64,000 bases of DNA from Pontivivens ytuae. GTDB taxonomy: Bacteria; Pseudomonadota; Alphaproteobacteria; Rhodobacterales; Rhodobacteraceae. Below the pieces are notes generated by a model. That model had not been told where the DNA came from. It ran no database searches and saw only the letters and a list, made by a program, of their open reading frames with translations. Of the stretch, positions 56,933 to 64,000 are shown one piece after another (position 1 is the first letter of the stretch; every line of letters starts with the position of its first letter). The stretch spans positions 3,886,001 through 3,950,000 of the forward strand of contig NZ_CP064942.1 of the NCBI RefSeq assembly GCF_015679265.1, in the 5' to 3' direction. The translations under genes and the position numbers were made by a program.

Positions 56933-57373
56933 GTGAAACGAAACAGTAAGCTGTCACTCGCGCTCCACGCGCTCGGCCATCTCGGCCTGGAACCGGATCG
57001 GCGCTTCACGTCCGAAGAGTTGGCCGTGCAGAACGCGACGAACGCAGTGGTCGTGCGACGGGTCCTGGGATTGTTGCGTCAGGCAGGCCTGATAACATCC
57101 GAAACGGGACGTACAGGCGGGTGGACGCTGAGCCGAAGCGCGGACACGATCACAGTTGCTGACGTCTACTGCGCCCTGGGCTCAACTCTGTTGCCACGGG
57201 ATGGCGACGGTCCGGACAATCCAGCCGACTGCCAGATCGAAGCCGCGCTGCATGGCGTTGTCGACCTTGCGCTGCAGGACGCGGAGAAGGCTCTGATCGC
57301 GCGTCTGGAGCAGGTCACCATAGGCGATCTCAGCCGAGGACTACGGGTGTGCAGTGGAGGGAGAATGAGCTGA
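56933..57373 (+). CDS. Rrf2-family transcriptional regulator
   Basis: The 146-aa regulator has an N-terminal winged HTH (KLSLALHALGHL, then VVVRRVLGLLRQAGLITSETGRTGGWTLS). The three cysteines are spread out (in VYCAL, ADCQI and RVCSG) rather than in the C-X5-7-C-X5-C cluster of IscR/NsrR, so an iron-sulfur cluster of that kind is not evident. The start is GTG 56933, immediately after the second operator. Probably represses the divergent reductase in a redox- or electrophile-dependent way (inference). Confidence 0.85.
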   Translation: MKRNSKLSLALHALGHLGLEPDRRFTSEELAVQNATNAVVVRRVLGLLRQAGLITSETGRTGGWTLSRSADTITVADVYCALGSTLLPRDGDGPDNPADCQIEAALHGVVDLALQDAEKALIARLEQVTIGDLSRGLRVCSGGRMS

Positions 57374-57688
57374 CAGCATCACAGCTAGTTTCATAGAACC
57401 GGGTTCGACATCCAAAGTTGAACGGCCGCCTCATCCGCAGATCAGCATGTCTATGAAGGGCCGTTTTTGAGCGCCTCTGTTGCCAAAAAATGGGGCGTTT
57501 TTGGCAGTGGCGAAATCGATTGTTTTAGTTGAGCGGGTTCTAGGAGGAATCCATGTCGAGAAACGAATGAAGCAGACGTCTACTGTGCTTCTGTGAAGAT
57601 CCGTTTCTTTCACGTATAATCGCGTAACTTTTGCGCTTTCGAACAGCTTCTGGCAAATGGAACATATGTAAAGAGCTTTCGAGCTTGC
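57374..57688. other. Gene-free stretch between convergent genes
   Basis: AT-richer than its surroundings, with no plausible frame. Contains a hairpin (57481-57506) that probably terminates both the Rrf2 gene and the FAD-linked oxidase gene. Confidence 0.6.
57481..57506. terminator. Bidirectional hairpin with A- and T-tracts
   Basis: TGCCAAAAA (57481-57489) and TTTTTGGCA (57498-57506) form a perfect 9-bp stem with an 8-base loop between two convergent genes. Confidence 0.5.
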
Positions 57689-59086
57689 CTACTCCTGATC
57701 AATGAGTTTTCCGGGGTTCAGCATGTCATTGGGGTCCAGGCCCCGCTTAACGATCCGCGAGATATACCGCTTTCCGGGATTACCATAGGTTAGGTTGAGG
57801 TCGAGCTTTGCTTGGCCGATTCCGTACTCCGCTGTGTACGTGCCGCCCATGGCTCGGGTCAGGTCGTAGATCTGCGGCGACACCTCCGTCTCCGCGCGAT
57901 CGAGAATGTCAGCCGGGGCATTGGGACGACCAACAAGGTTGAGGTGCACGTTGCCGTCGCCGATATGGCCGTAGATGGAAGGCAGTATTGGCAGGTTCGC
58001 CGCTTCGATCAGCTCCACGACCGATGCGACGAGCTGAGGTACGGCGGAGACGCGGACCGCGAGATCGTGCTTGAGTGATCCTCCGCAATGGACCTCGGCC
58101 TCGGGGATCGTTTCGCGTGCGCGCCAGAGCTCGGCGCGCTGAGCCTCGCTGGCCGCGATCACCCCGTTCGTCACGATGCCCGTTTCCATCAGTTCCACGA
58201 GCAGCTCTTCGACGGCAAGCTCGATTTCGAAGCTCGGCGCGGACGTCGCCACCTCCATCAGGATCGCATGGTCAAATGCCTCGGTCAGCGGGTGTGACGG
58301 CCGCCCCCACAGGGCTGCGACAAGATCCAGCGACGCGCGCGAAACATATTCAAAAGCCGAGACACCGTCGCCCGTGACGGCACGCATGCGGCCCAGCAGG
58401 TCAGGCGCATCCGCGAGATCGCGAAGGGCGAGCATCACCGTCGCCCCGCGAACCGGCATGGGCGACAGCGAGAGGGACACAGCTGTCACGACTCCGAGCG
58501 TTCCCTCGGTGCCGATGAACAGGTCCTCGATCCGCAGGCCAGAATTGTCCTTGCGCAAAGGTGAGAGCGTGTCGACGATCTGGCCGTCGGCCAGCACTAC
58601 CTCCAGACCCAAAACGAGCTGTCTTGTCATCCCGTAGCGTAGGACGTTGAGTCCGCCAGCATTGGTGCCAATGTTGCCGCCAATGCGGCAGCTTCCCTGC
58701 GCCCCCAGTGAGAGTGGTAAGAGAAGGCCGTGAGATGCCGCAGCTTCCTGCGCTGTCTGAAGGATCACACCAGCCTCGACCGTTATGGACCGGTTCGCGG
58801 CATCTACCTCGCGGATGGAGACCATGCGGTCGAAGCCGATCAAAATCGCATCCCCCGATGCGTCAGGCGTAGCGCCGCCGCAATAGCTTGTATTGCCGCC
58901 TTGCGGAACGACAGGGACACCCGTGCGGGCGGCGGCGCGAACGATAGCAGCGACCTCCTCCGTGCTCCGCGGCAGCAGGAGAGCCTGCGCCGCTCCTTCG
59001 TATTTATTGCGGAAGTCCTTAAGCCGCGGTGCGAGAAGGTCGGCATCCGTCACGACGGTCCCTGCAGGGAAGATGGAGGTGTCCAT
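57689..59086 (-). CDS. FAD-linked oxidase (GlcD / D-2-hydroxyacid dehydrogenase type)
   Basis: A 465-aa flavoprotein that probably oxidises a D-2-hydroxyacid. It has the PCMH-type FAD-binding domain (VVPQGGNTSYCGGATPDASGDA, about residues 60-82; GSCRIGGNIGTNAGG, about 135) and the C-terminal substrate-cap domain (about 215-465), ending with GLDPNDMLNPGKLI. The usual EHGIG motif reads EYGIGQAK here. It is the last gene of a cluster with a TRAP transporter and a tartrate/D-malate dehydrogenase, which fits a hydroxyacid substrate. Confidence 0.85.
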   Translation of the reverse strand: MDTSIFPAGTVVTDADLLAPRLKDFRNKYEGAAQALLLPRSTEEVAAIVRAAARTGVPVVPQGGNTSYCGGATPDASGDAILIGFDRMVSIREVDAANRSITVEAGVILQTAQEAAASHGLLLPLSLGAQGSCRIGGNIGTNAGGLNVLRYGMTRQLVLGLEVVLADGQIVDTLSPLRKDNSGLRIEDLFIGTEGTLGVVTAVSLSLSPMPVRGATVMLALRDLADAPDLLGRMRAVTGDGVSAFEYVSRASLDLVAALWGRPSHPLTEAFDHAILMEVATSAPSFEIELAVEELLVELMETGIVTNGVIAASEAQRAELWRARETIPEAEVHCGGSLKHDLAVRVSAVPQLVASVVELIEAANLPILPSIYGHIGDGNVHLNLVGRPNAPADILDRAETEVSPQIYDLTRAMGGTYTAEYGIGQAKLDLNLTYGNPGKRYISRIVKRGLDPNDMLNPGKLIDQE

Positions 59087-59165
59087 TCTTTTCTCTACGC
59101 TCCAGATTTCTTTTGGGTGGGTGCGGGCTTGCTACTGCCAAGGGGCGCGAAGGTGCCTGGCCGCC

Positions 59166-61466
59166 TCAAGAGGCCTGCGCCGTTCCGCGCACCATCCGTG
59201 CCAGCAGGAAGAGGCCGACGGCGCCGCCGATGCCGATGAGGTCGGAGATAAGCCCGCCCTCGATCATGAAGAGCGCCACGACGATCAGGCCCACCCGGAA
59301 GAGCGCGTTCGCCCGATCCCCGACCCACCAGCCCTGCACGCCGGAGGAGAGGAGGAACACGCCGATCACCGCCGTCGTGCCCGCCCGGATGACCTCGAAC
59401 CAGCTTCCGTCCATCAGGATCGCGGAGTTGTAGAAGAACATGAACGGCACGATGAAGGCCGAGATGCCGATCTTGAAGGACGCGACCGACGTGGCCATCG
59501 GGTTCGATCCGGATATGCCCGCCGCCGCATAACTCGCCAGCGCCACGGGCGGCGTGATGGCCGAGACCACGGCGAAGTAGAAGACGAAGAAATGCGCCGT
59601 CAGCATCGGGATGCCGAGCTGGACGAGGCCCGGTGCCACCACCGACGCCGCCACCGCATAGGCGGCCGTCGTGGGCATCCCCATGCCGAGCAGGATCGCG
59701 ATGCACATGGCGAAGAAGAGCGCGACGAGCTGGTTCGCCTCCGCGATGTTGAGGAGCATGGAGGAGAAGCGCGCGCCGACCCCGGTCAGGGAGATCACGC
59801 CGACGATGATGCCCGCACAGGCACAGACCGCGATGATCTGGATCGACATGTAGCCCGCGATCTCGAACGCCTTGGAGATCGAGCGCGGCCCCATGCGGTA
59901 GGGCGTGAGCCAGCTCACCACCGCCGCGGCCATCGTGGCGAGCGTGCCCGCCCGGATCACGGAGTAGCCGAGGAACAGCGCCACGATCAGGATCAGGATC
60001 GGCAGGAACAGGAAGACGCGCCGCGCCATGTCGCGGAACTTCGGCAGCTCGTCGTCGCGCATCCCGCGCATGCCGAGCTTGGCCGCCTCGAAGTCCACCA
60101 TGAAGTAGATCGAGACGAAGTAGAGGATCGCGGGGATGATCGCAGCGATCGCGATCTCGGTGTAGGGAATGCCCGTGATCTCCGCCATGATGAAGGCGCC
60201 CGCGCCCATGATAGGCGGCATGATCTGCCCGCCGGTGGACGCCGCCGCCTCGACCGCGCCGGAGGTGGTGGGGCGGTAGCCGACTTTCTTCATGAGCGGG
60301 ATGGTGAGCGAGCCGGTGGCAACCACGTTGCCCGCGCTCGTCCCGTTGATCATGCCCATGAGACCGGAGGCGAAGATCGCGACCTTGGCCGGGCCGCCAC
60401 GCGCCCGGCCCGCGACGGCGAAGGCGAAGTTGACGAAGTAGTCCCCGACCTTGGAGGCCTGCAGGAACGCCGCGAAGATGATGAAGAGGATGATGTAGGT
60501 GGACGACACGGCTGTCGTCGGACCGAGGATCCCGGCATCGGTGTAGACCTGGCTGAAGAACCGCTCCCACGCGATGGCTGGCGCGTTCAGGAAGCCCGGC
60601 AGCAGGTGCCCGACGAAGACGTAGATCAGGAAGACGGCGGCGATCACGATCAGCGCGAGGCCCGCGACGCGGCGCGTGAGCTCCATGATCAGCGCGGTGC
60701 CCGCCACGGCGGCGAGGCTAATGCCGATCGGCGCGAAGGGCGTCCCGGTGGAGCTGCGCATCAGCGTGCCGTAGATCGTGATGAGGTAGATCGCGACGCC
60801 GATCCCGCAGACGCCCAGCAGCAGGTCCGCAGGTGCAATGGCCCCGCGAACCCGGGGACGCAGCCAGCCGATCACGATGCCCAGCGCGGTGGCCGCGATC
60901 AGCGGCACACCGTATTGCCAGATCTCCGCGCTTCGGATCCCGGTATCGACCCCGTTCCACATCACCCCGTCGCGGATCTGCGCGGCGAAGCCCAGCGCCG
61001 TCCAGCAGGCGAAGAGCGCGGGCAGCATCCCCGCCCAGGCCAAAAGGTCGAGCGGATGGCGCCCGCCGCGGTCGTCGTCGGGAAACTCGCGGGGCGCGTA
61101 GAGGATGAAGCCCAACAGCACCGCGCCCGCGATGTGGACGATGCGGAAGTTCCAGGTCTCCAGCGGGAAGACAGGCAGGAGCGGGACGGTCACGCCTGTC
61201 CACTCCCGGATCGACCAGCCGTTCAGCGCCGCCATGTGAAACAGCGCGTAGACCGCGGACATCACGGCGATGACCAGGTAGGTCGGGCCGGTGAAGACGC
61301 GGCGATTGCGTTCGACCGGTTCGTCGTCGACGCCCTCCGCGATCACGGGGCCATCGGTCTCCATTTCGCTCCGCCCGTCGAACAGCGTCTCCACCGGACC
61401 GTCCGTCAGATCATCGGTAGAGTCATCGAGGCGACGCGACGCATGTTCGCTGCTCTCATCGGTCAT
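59166..61466 (-). CDS. TRAP transporter fused permease (DctQ-DctM, TAXI type)
   Basis: A 766-aa inner-membrane protein with a charged cytoplasmic N-terminus (about 55 residues) and some 17-20 hydrophobic helices. The DctM-like region contains SGLMGMINGTSAGNVVATGSLTIPLMKKVGY and MGMPTTAAYAVAASVVAPGLV, the signature of the fused TAXI-TRAP permeases. It works with the TAXI binding protein encoded just upstream, using a sodium or proton gradient. The 79-base gap to the FAD oxidase gene suggests one operon. Confidence 0.9.
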   Translation of the reverse strand: MTDESSEHASRRLDDSTDDLTDGPVETLFDGRSEMETDGPVIAEGVDDEPVERNRRVFTGPTYLVIAVMSAVYALFHMAALNGWSIREWTGVTVPLLPVFPLETWNFRIVHIAGAVLLGFILYAPREFPDDDRGGRHPLDLLAWAGMLPALFACWTALGFAAQIRDGVMWNGVDTGIRSAEIWQYGVPLIAATALGIVIGWLRPRVRGAIAPADLLLGVCGIGVAIYLITIYGTLMRSSTGTPFAPIGISLAAVAGTALIMELTRRVAGLALIVIAAVFLIYVFVGHLLPGFLNAPAIAWERFFSQVYTDAGILGPTTAVSSTYIILFIIFAAFLQASKVGDYFVNFAFAVAGRARGGPAKVAIFASGLMGMINGTSAGNVVATGSLTIPLMKKVGYRPTTSGAVEAAASTGGQIMPPIMGAGAFIMAEITGIPYTEIAIAAIIPAILYFVSIYFMVDFEAAKLGMRGMRDDELPKFRDMARRVFLFLPILILIVALFLGYSVIRAGTLATMAAAVVSWLTPYRMGPRSISKAFEIAGYMSIQIIAVCACAGIIVGVISLTGVGARFSSMLLNIAEANQLVALFFAMCIAILLGMGMPTTAAYAVAASVVAPGLVQLGIPMLTAHFFVFYFAVVSAITPPVALASYAAAGISGSNPMATSVASFKIGISAFIVPFMFFYNSAILMDGSWFEVIRAGTTAVIGVFLLSSGVQGWWVGDRANALFRVGLIVVALFMIEGGLISDLIGIGGAVGLFLLARMVRGTAQAS

Positions 61467-61587
61467 GTCGCTGACTTCCCTTTTGCCTGGTCCCGCTCGA
61501 GGCGCGGTGACCGTGCTGCCGCGCCAGCGGCTTCACCCTGTCCGAGGAGCGTGGCCCGCCCCGTAGAAACCGGGACGGGCCCTCGGA

Positions 61588-62583
61588 TCACGAGCCGCCG
61601 TGGATCTGATCGGCGGGGATGTCGGCGCCCGCATTGTCAATGAACCACTGGGCAGCACCTGGATGCCAGGGAAGGACACTGGCATTCTTGTCCCAATGCT
61701 CTGGAAGGGTGGAACCGGCCGCACGATGGACGTTCACCATGCGCGCATTATCCGACATGACCACGTCGACCACCGCATTCACGAACGATGCGGGCAGATC
61801 GCAATTGGCGATCGCGAAATTCCACATCGAGACCGAGCGAGCATCAGCATCTAGCGACTCGTAAGTGTCGGCCGAGATGGTGAACGGCGCCACGGGGAAT
61901 GCGTCGACGATCTGCGCCTGCTCTTCCTCCGTGAACTCGATGATGTTCACGTTGGTCTGAACCTCTAGCTGAGTGACGAAGGGGGTCGGTACGCCAGCGG
62001 CATAGGCGATCACGTCGATCAGTCCGTCTTGGAGCTGTCCCGCAATGTCACTGTAACCGCCATTGCGCCGCTCGAATGTTTTCCCAAGCGCTTCGAGCAT
62101 CAGCGGCATGTAAGTATCACCGGTGCCGCCGGCAGGGCCGAACGCGATGCGCGCGCCGTCGGGGATATCCGAGAAGGATTCAATCCCGGACGAGGCGATC
62201 GCAACCGCGCCGAACGGAGTCTGGTACATCGGGAACATCGCGCAGGCATTGGTCATCTGGAGCCCGGGCGCGATCGGGTTGGTGCCAGCGATCGACTCGG
62301 CGGCCGGTCCCATCGTCGTCATGCCGAACTGGGTGTCACCGGTGTGAACCAGCGCCATGTTCTGCATCGGTCCGCCCGTGACCTCGCCGCCGCCGGTCAC
62401 GCCCAGCTCTTCCGCCACGAGGTTGGCCCAGCCGGACCCGTAGGCGAAGTACGTGCCCCCCTGGCTTGCCGTGCCAACGGTAAAGCTGCTCGGCCAGTCG
62501 CTGCGGTCCTGATCCGCCTGCGCGAAGGCGGAGCCGGTCAGCGCAAGCGTGGCTGCTGCGGCGGTGGTGATGTATCTGGACAT
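61588..62583 (-). CDS. TAXI-family TRAP substrate-binding protein
   Basis: Periplasmic solute receptor of 331 aa with a Sec signal (MSRYITTAAAATLALTGSAFA). The mature part shows the TAXI pattern: FTVGTASQGGTYFAYGSGWANLVAEE, TGGPMQNMALVHTGDTQFGMTT, RIAFGPAGGTGDTY and VLPWHPGAAQWF near the end. It delivers substrate to the fused permease. Family members bind glutamate, carboxylates or aromatic acids; here the neighbours suggest a hydroxy- or dicarboxylate. Confidence 0.9.
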   Translation of the reverse strand: MSRYITTAAAATLALTGSAFAQADQDRSDWPSSFTVGTASQGGTYFAYGSGWANLVAEELGVTGGGEVTGGPMQNMALVHTGDTQFGMTTMGPAAESIAGTNPIAPGLQMTNACAMFPMYQTPFGAVAIASSGIESFSDIPDGARIAFGPAGGTGDTYMPLMLEALGKTFERRNGGYSDIAGQLQDGLIDVIAYAAGVPTPFVTQLEVQTNVNIIEFTEEEQAQIVDAFPVAPFTISADTYESLDADARSVSMWNFAIANCDLPASFVNAVVDVVMSDNARMVNVHRAAGSTLPEHWDKNASVLPWHPGAAQWFIDNAGADIPADQIHGGS

Positions 62584-62704
62584 GGTATTCCTCCCTGTTA
62601 TAGCCCGCGTCCGTCGTGGGCTTTCTTTCGTCTTCGCTTCGCGAGGAACCGGCTCGGGTCGCGCCCCCCTTGGGGACGGACGTTTCTTCCGTTCTCGCTC
62701 CGGG

Positions 62705-63784
62705 CTACGCTGCCTCGATGGCTCGCACGACGGCGTCGCCACAACTCCGCGTGCTGGCTCGACCACCCAAGTCGCGCGTACGGCCCTCCGGCATCGCGAG
62801 GACGGTCTCCATCGCACCCTCGATGAGCGCGGCGGCCTCGGCCTCACCCAAATGGTCAAGCATCATTGATGCGGTCCAGACGGCCGCGATCGGATTCGCG
62901 ACCCCCCTACCCGCGATATCGGGCGCCGAGCCATGGACCGGCTCGAACATCGACGGGTTCCGCCCCGTCGGATCGATGTTGGCCGAGGGCGCGATGCCGA
63001 TGGAGCCCGACACCGCCGGTCCTAAGTCGGACAAGATGTCGCCAAAGAGATTCGATCCTACGACCACGTCGAACCAGTCGGGGTTCGTGACGAAGCGCGC
63101 GCAGAGAATGTCGATATGGAACTGGTCGGTCTCCGCGTTCGGGTGGCGGCCGCGCGCCGCCTCGAACCTCTCGTCCCAGAAGGGCATCGTGTGGACGATG
63201 CCGTTGGACTTGGTCGCGCTCGTGACCTTGCCGCCCTTACCTGCTGCGCGCCGATCAGCGGCGAGCGCGAAGGCGTAGTCCATAATCCGGTCGCAGCCGC
63301 GCCGGGTGAAAACGGCCTGCTGATAGGCGGCTTCGTGCTCGGTACCATCGTACATGCGGCCGCCGATGGCGGAATACTCGCCTTCCACGTTCTCGCGTAC
63401 CACGACGAAATCAACCTCCTCGGGGCTTCGGTTCGCCAATGGTGAGGGCACACCAGGCATCAGCCGGACAGGACGTACGTTCGCGTAAAGGTCGAGCTCA
63501 CGCCGTAACGGGATGAGCATGCCCCATAGGGAGATGTGATCCGGCACGCCCGGAGAGCCGACCGCCCCGAGATAGATCGCGTTGGCATCGCGAACACGGT
63601 CGATACCATCCTCAGGCATCATGCGGCCGGTGGTGCGGTAGGTTTCGCAGGACCAGTCATACTCGACCCAGTCGATGCTGCGGCCCACAGCGGCTATGGC
63701 GGCATCCGCGGCACGGCGTCCCTCGGTGATCACTTCCGTCCCAATACCGTCGCCTGGCAGCGATACGATACGATAGGTACTCAT
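62705..63784 (-). CDS. Tartrate dehydrogenase / D-malate dehydrogenase-like enzyme
   Basis: A 359-aa NAD-dependent beta-decarboxylating dehydrogenase of the isopropylmalate/isocitrate family. Landmarks are LPGDGIGTEVITEG, GAVGSPGVPDHISLWGMLIPLRR, the decarboxylation lysine segment (KVTSATKSNGIVHTMPFWDE) and DVVVGSNLFGDILSDLG. The SLWG segment is typical of the tartrate/D-malate (TtuC, DmlA) branch. Together with the transporter and FAD oxidase it would convert imported tartrate or D-malate to central metabolites. Confidence 0.85.
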   Translation of the reverse strand: MSTYRIVSLPGDGIGTEVITEGRRAADAAIAAVGRSIDWVEYDWSCETYRTTGRMMPEDGIDRVRDANAIYLGAVGSPGVPDHISLWGMLIPLRRELDLYANVRPVRLMPGVPSPLANRSPEEVDFVVVRENVEGEYSAIGGRMYDGTEHEAAYQQAVFTRRGCDRIMDYAFALAADRRAAGKGGKVTSATKSNGIVHTMPFWDERFEAARGRHPNAETDQFHIDILCARFVTNPDWFDVVVGSNLFGDILSDLGPAVSGSIGIAPSANIDPTGRNPSMFEPVHGSAPDIAGRGVANPIAAVWTASMMLDHLGEAEAAALIEGAMETVLAMPEGRTRDLGGRASTRSCGDAVVRAIEAA

Positions 63785-63874
63785 CTTCTATCTCGCCCCC
63801 GACAAAGCCTGCTTCCAAGCGCATTGACGAAAGCGTCGATTGTCCCGATCGGGAGATCAATCTCGGATCGGAGT

Positions 63875-64000
63875 TCAATTTTTTGGATCAATCGCGACCG
63901 CGTCTGGCGGCACCGCTCCACCGTGAACCGCATCCCGCACGATCCGGCGGAGGGTGGCGACAGTCTCTGACGGGTCGCCATTGCGCCAGCACAGAGCAAG
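63875..64000 (-). CDS. LysR-family regulator, C-terminal end (partial)
   Basis: The last 41 codons before TGA (63875-63877) read LALCWRNGDPSETVATLRRI, the usual final strand and helix of a LysR substrate-binding domain. The gene continues beyond the window. It is upstream of and co-directional with the dehydrogenase-TRAP cluster and probably controls it. The short fragment limits certainty. Confidence 0.65.
   Translation of the reverse strand, partial: LALCWRNGDPSETVATLRRIVRDAVHGGAVPPDAVAIDPKN

Noticed and set aside
58893..61643. 916-codon plus-strand open frame opposite the TRAP permease and oxidase genes
   Set aside because: The translation is an unnatural mix of D, R, H, E and A with no domain; the opposite strand encodes clear transporter and oxidase genes.

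Overview
The window is a stretch of a high-GC alphaproteobacterial chromosome, most likely Rhodobacterales (Rhodobacteraceae/Paracoccaceae). The evidence is gene order and content: lptD-surA-pdxA-rsmA; prmC-prfA and ispG-rodZ; a MarR regulator of the LdtR type; a trpE / yibQ-like / trpG-trpD arrangement like that known in Rhodobacter; and a dispersed intergenic repeat with the core GGGGATATTTGGA. Coding density is high, and many genes overlap by 4 to 8 bases in coupled pairs.

Layout. 1-15.7 kb is housekeeping: outer-membrane biogenesis (lptG end, lptD, surA), pdxA, rsmA, release-factor genes, ispG, a RodZ-like protein, sdhE, a ROK kinase and aspartate aminotransferase. 15.8-23.4 kb is a complete minus-strand urease cluster (ureD, A, B, C, E, F, G). 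It is interrupted by a 48-aa membrane peptide, a secreted cyclase-family hydrolase, a frameshifted carboxymuconolactone-decarboxylase-like gene, a DUF3995-type membrane protein and an AT-richer, oppositely oriented gene of unknown function. 23.5-25.2 kb holds a membrane-anchored AraC regulator facing two small lipoproteins that share a 13-bp upstream motif. Then come tRNA-Gly(CCC), a GNAT, an SDR, a DMT exporter, aroB-aroK, an uncharacterised 507-aa secreted protein, xerD and parE.

Directly against the 3' end of parE (35.3-36.5 kb) lies a two-gene AT-rich cassette: a three-helix membrane protein of the Pycsar-effector type followed by a class III nucleotide cyclase. I read it as a Pycsar (pyrimidine cyclase) anti-phage operon with the effector gene first. 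It is the clearest defence system in the window.

36.5-48.6 kb returns to core genes (uup, an AraC regulator, an aminotransferase, ppiD, trpE, yibQ-like, trpG, trpD). The usual trpC neighbour is missing after trpD, and the window becomes accessory from there on. It contains a LysR/beta-propeller divergent pair with a perfect palindromic operator, a serine-recombinase remnant, a PemK-like gene and an exonuclease bracketed by two related hairpins. It also has a GC-rich repeat tract, an ABC-F ATPase, and a flavin reductase/Rrf2 divergent pair with two matching operators. The window ends in a 2-hydroxyacid (tartrate/D-malate-like) catabolic cluster: LysR (partial), ttuC-like dehydrogenase, TAXI-type TRAP binding protein, fused TRAP permease and an FAD-linked oxidase.
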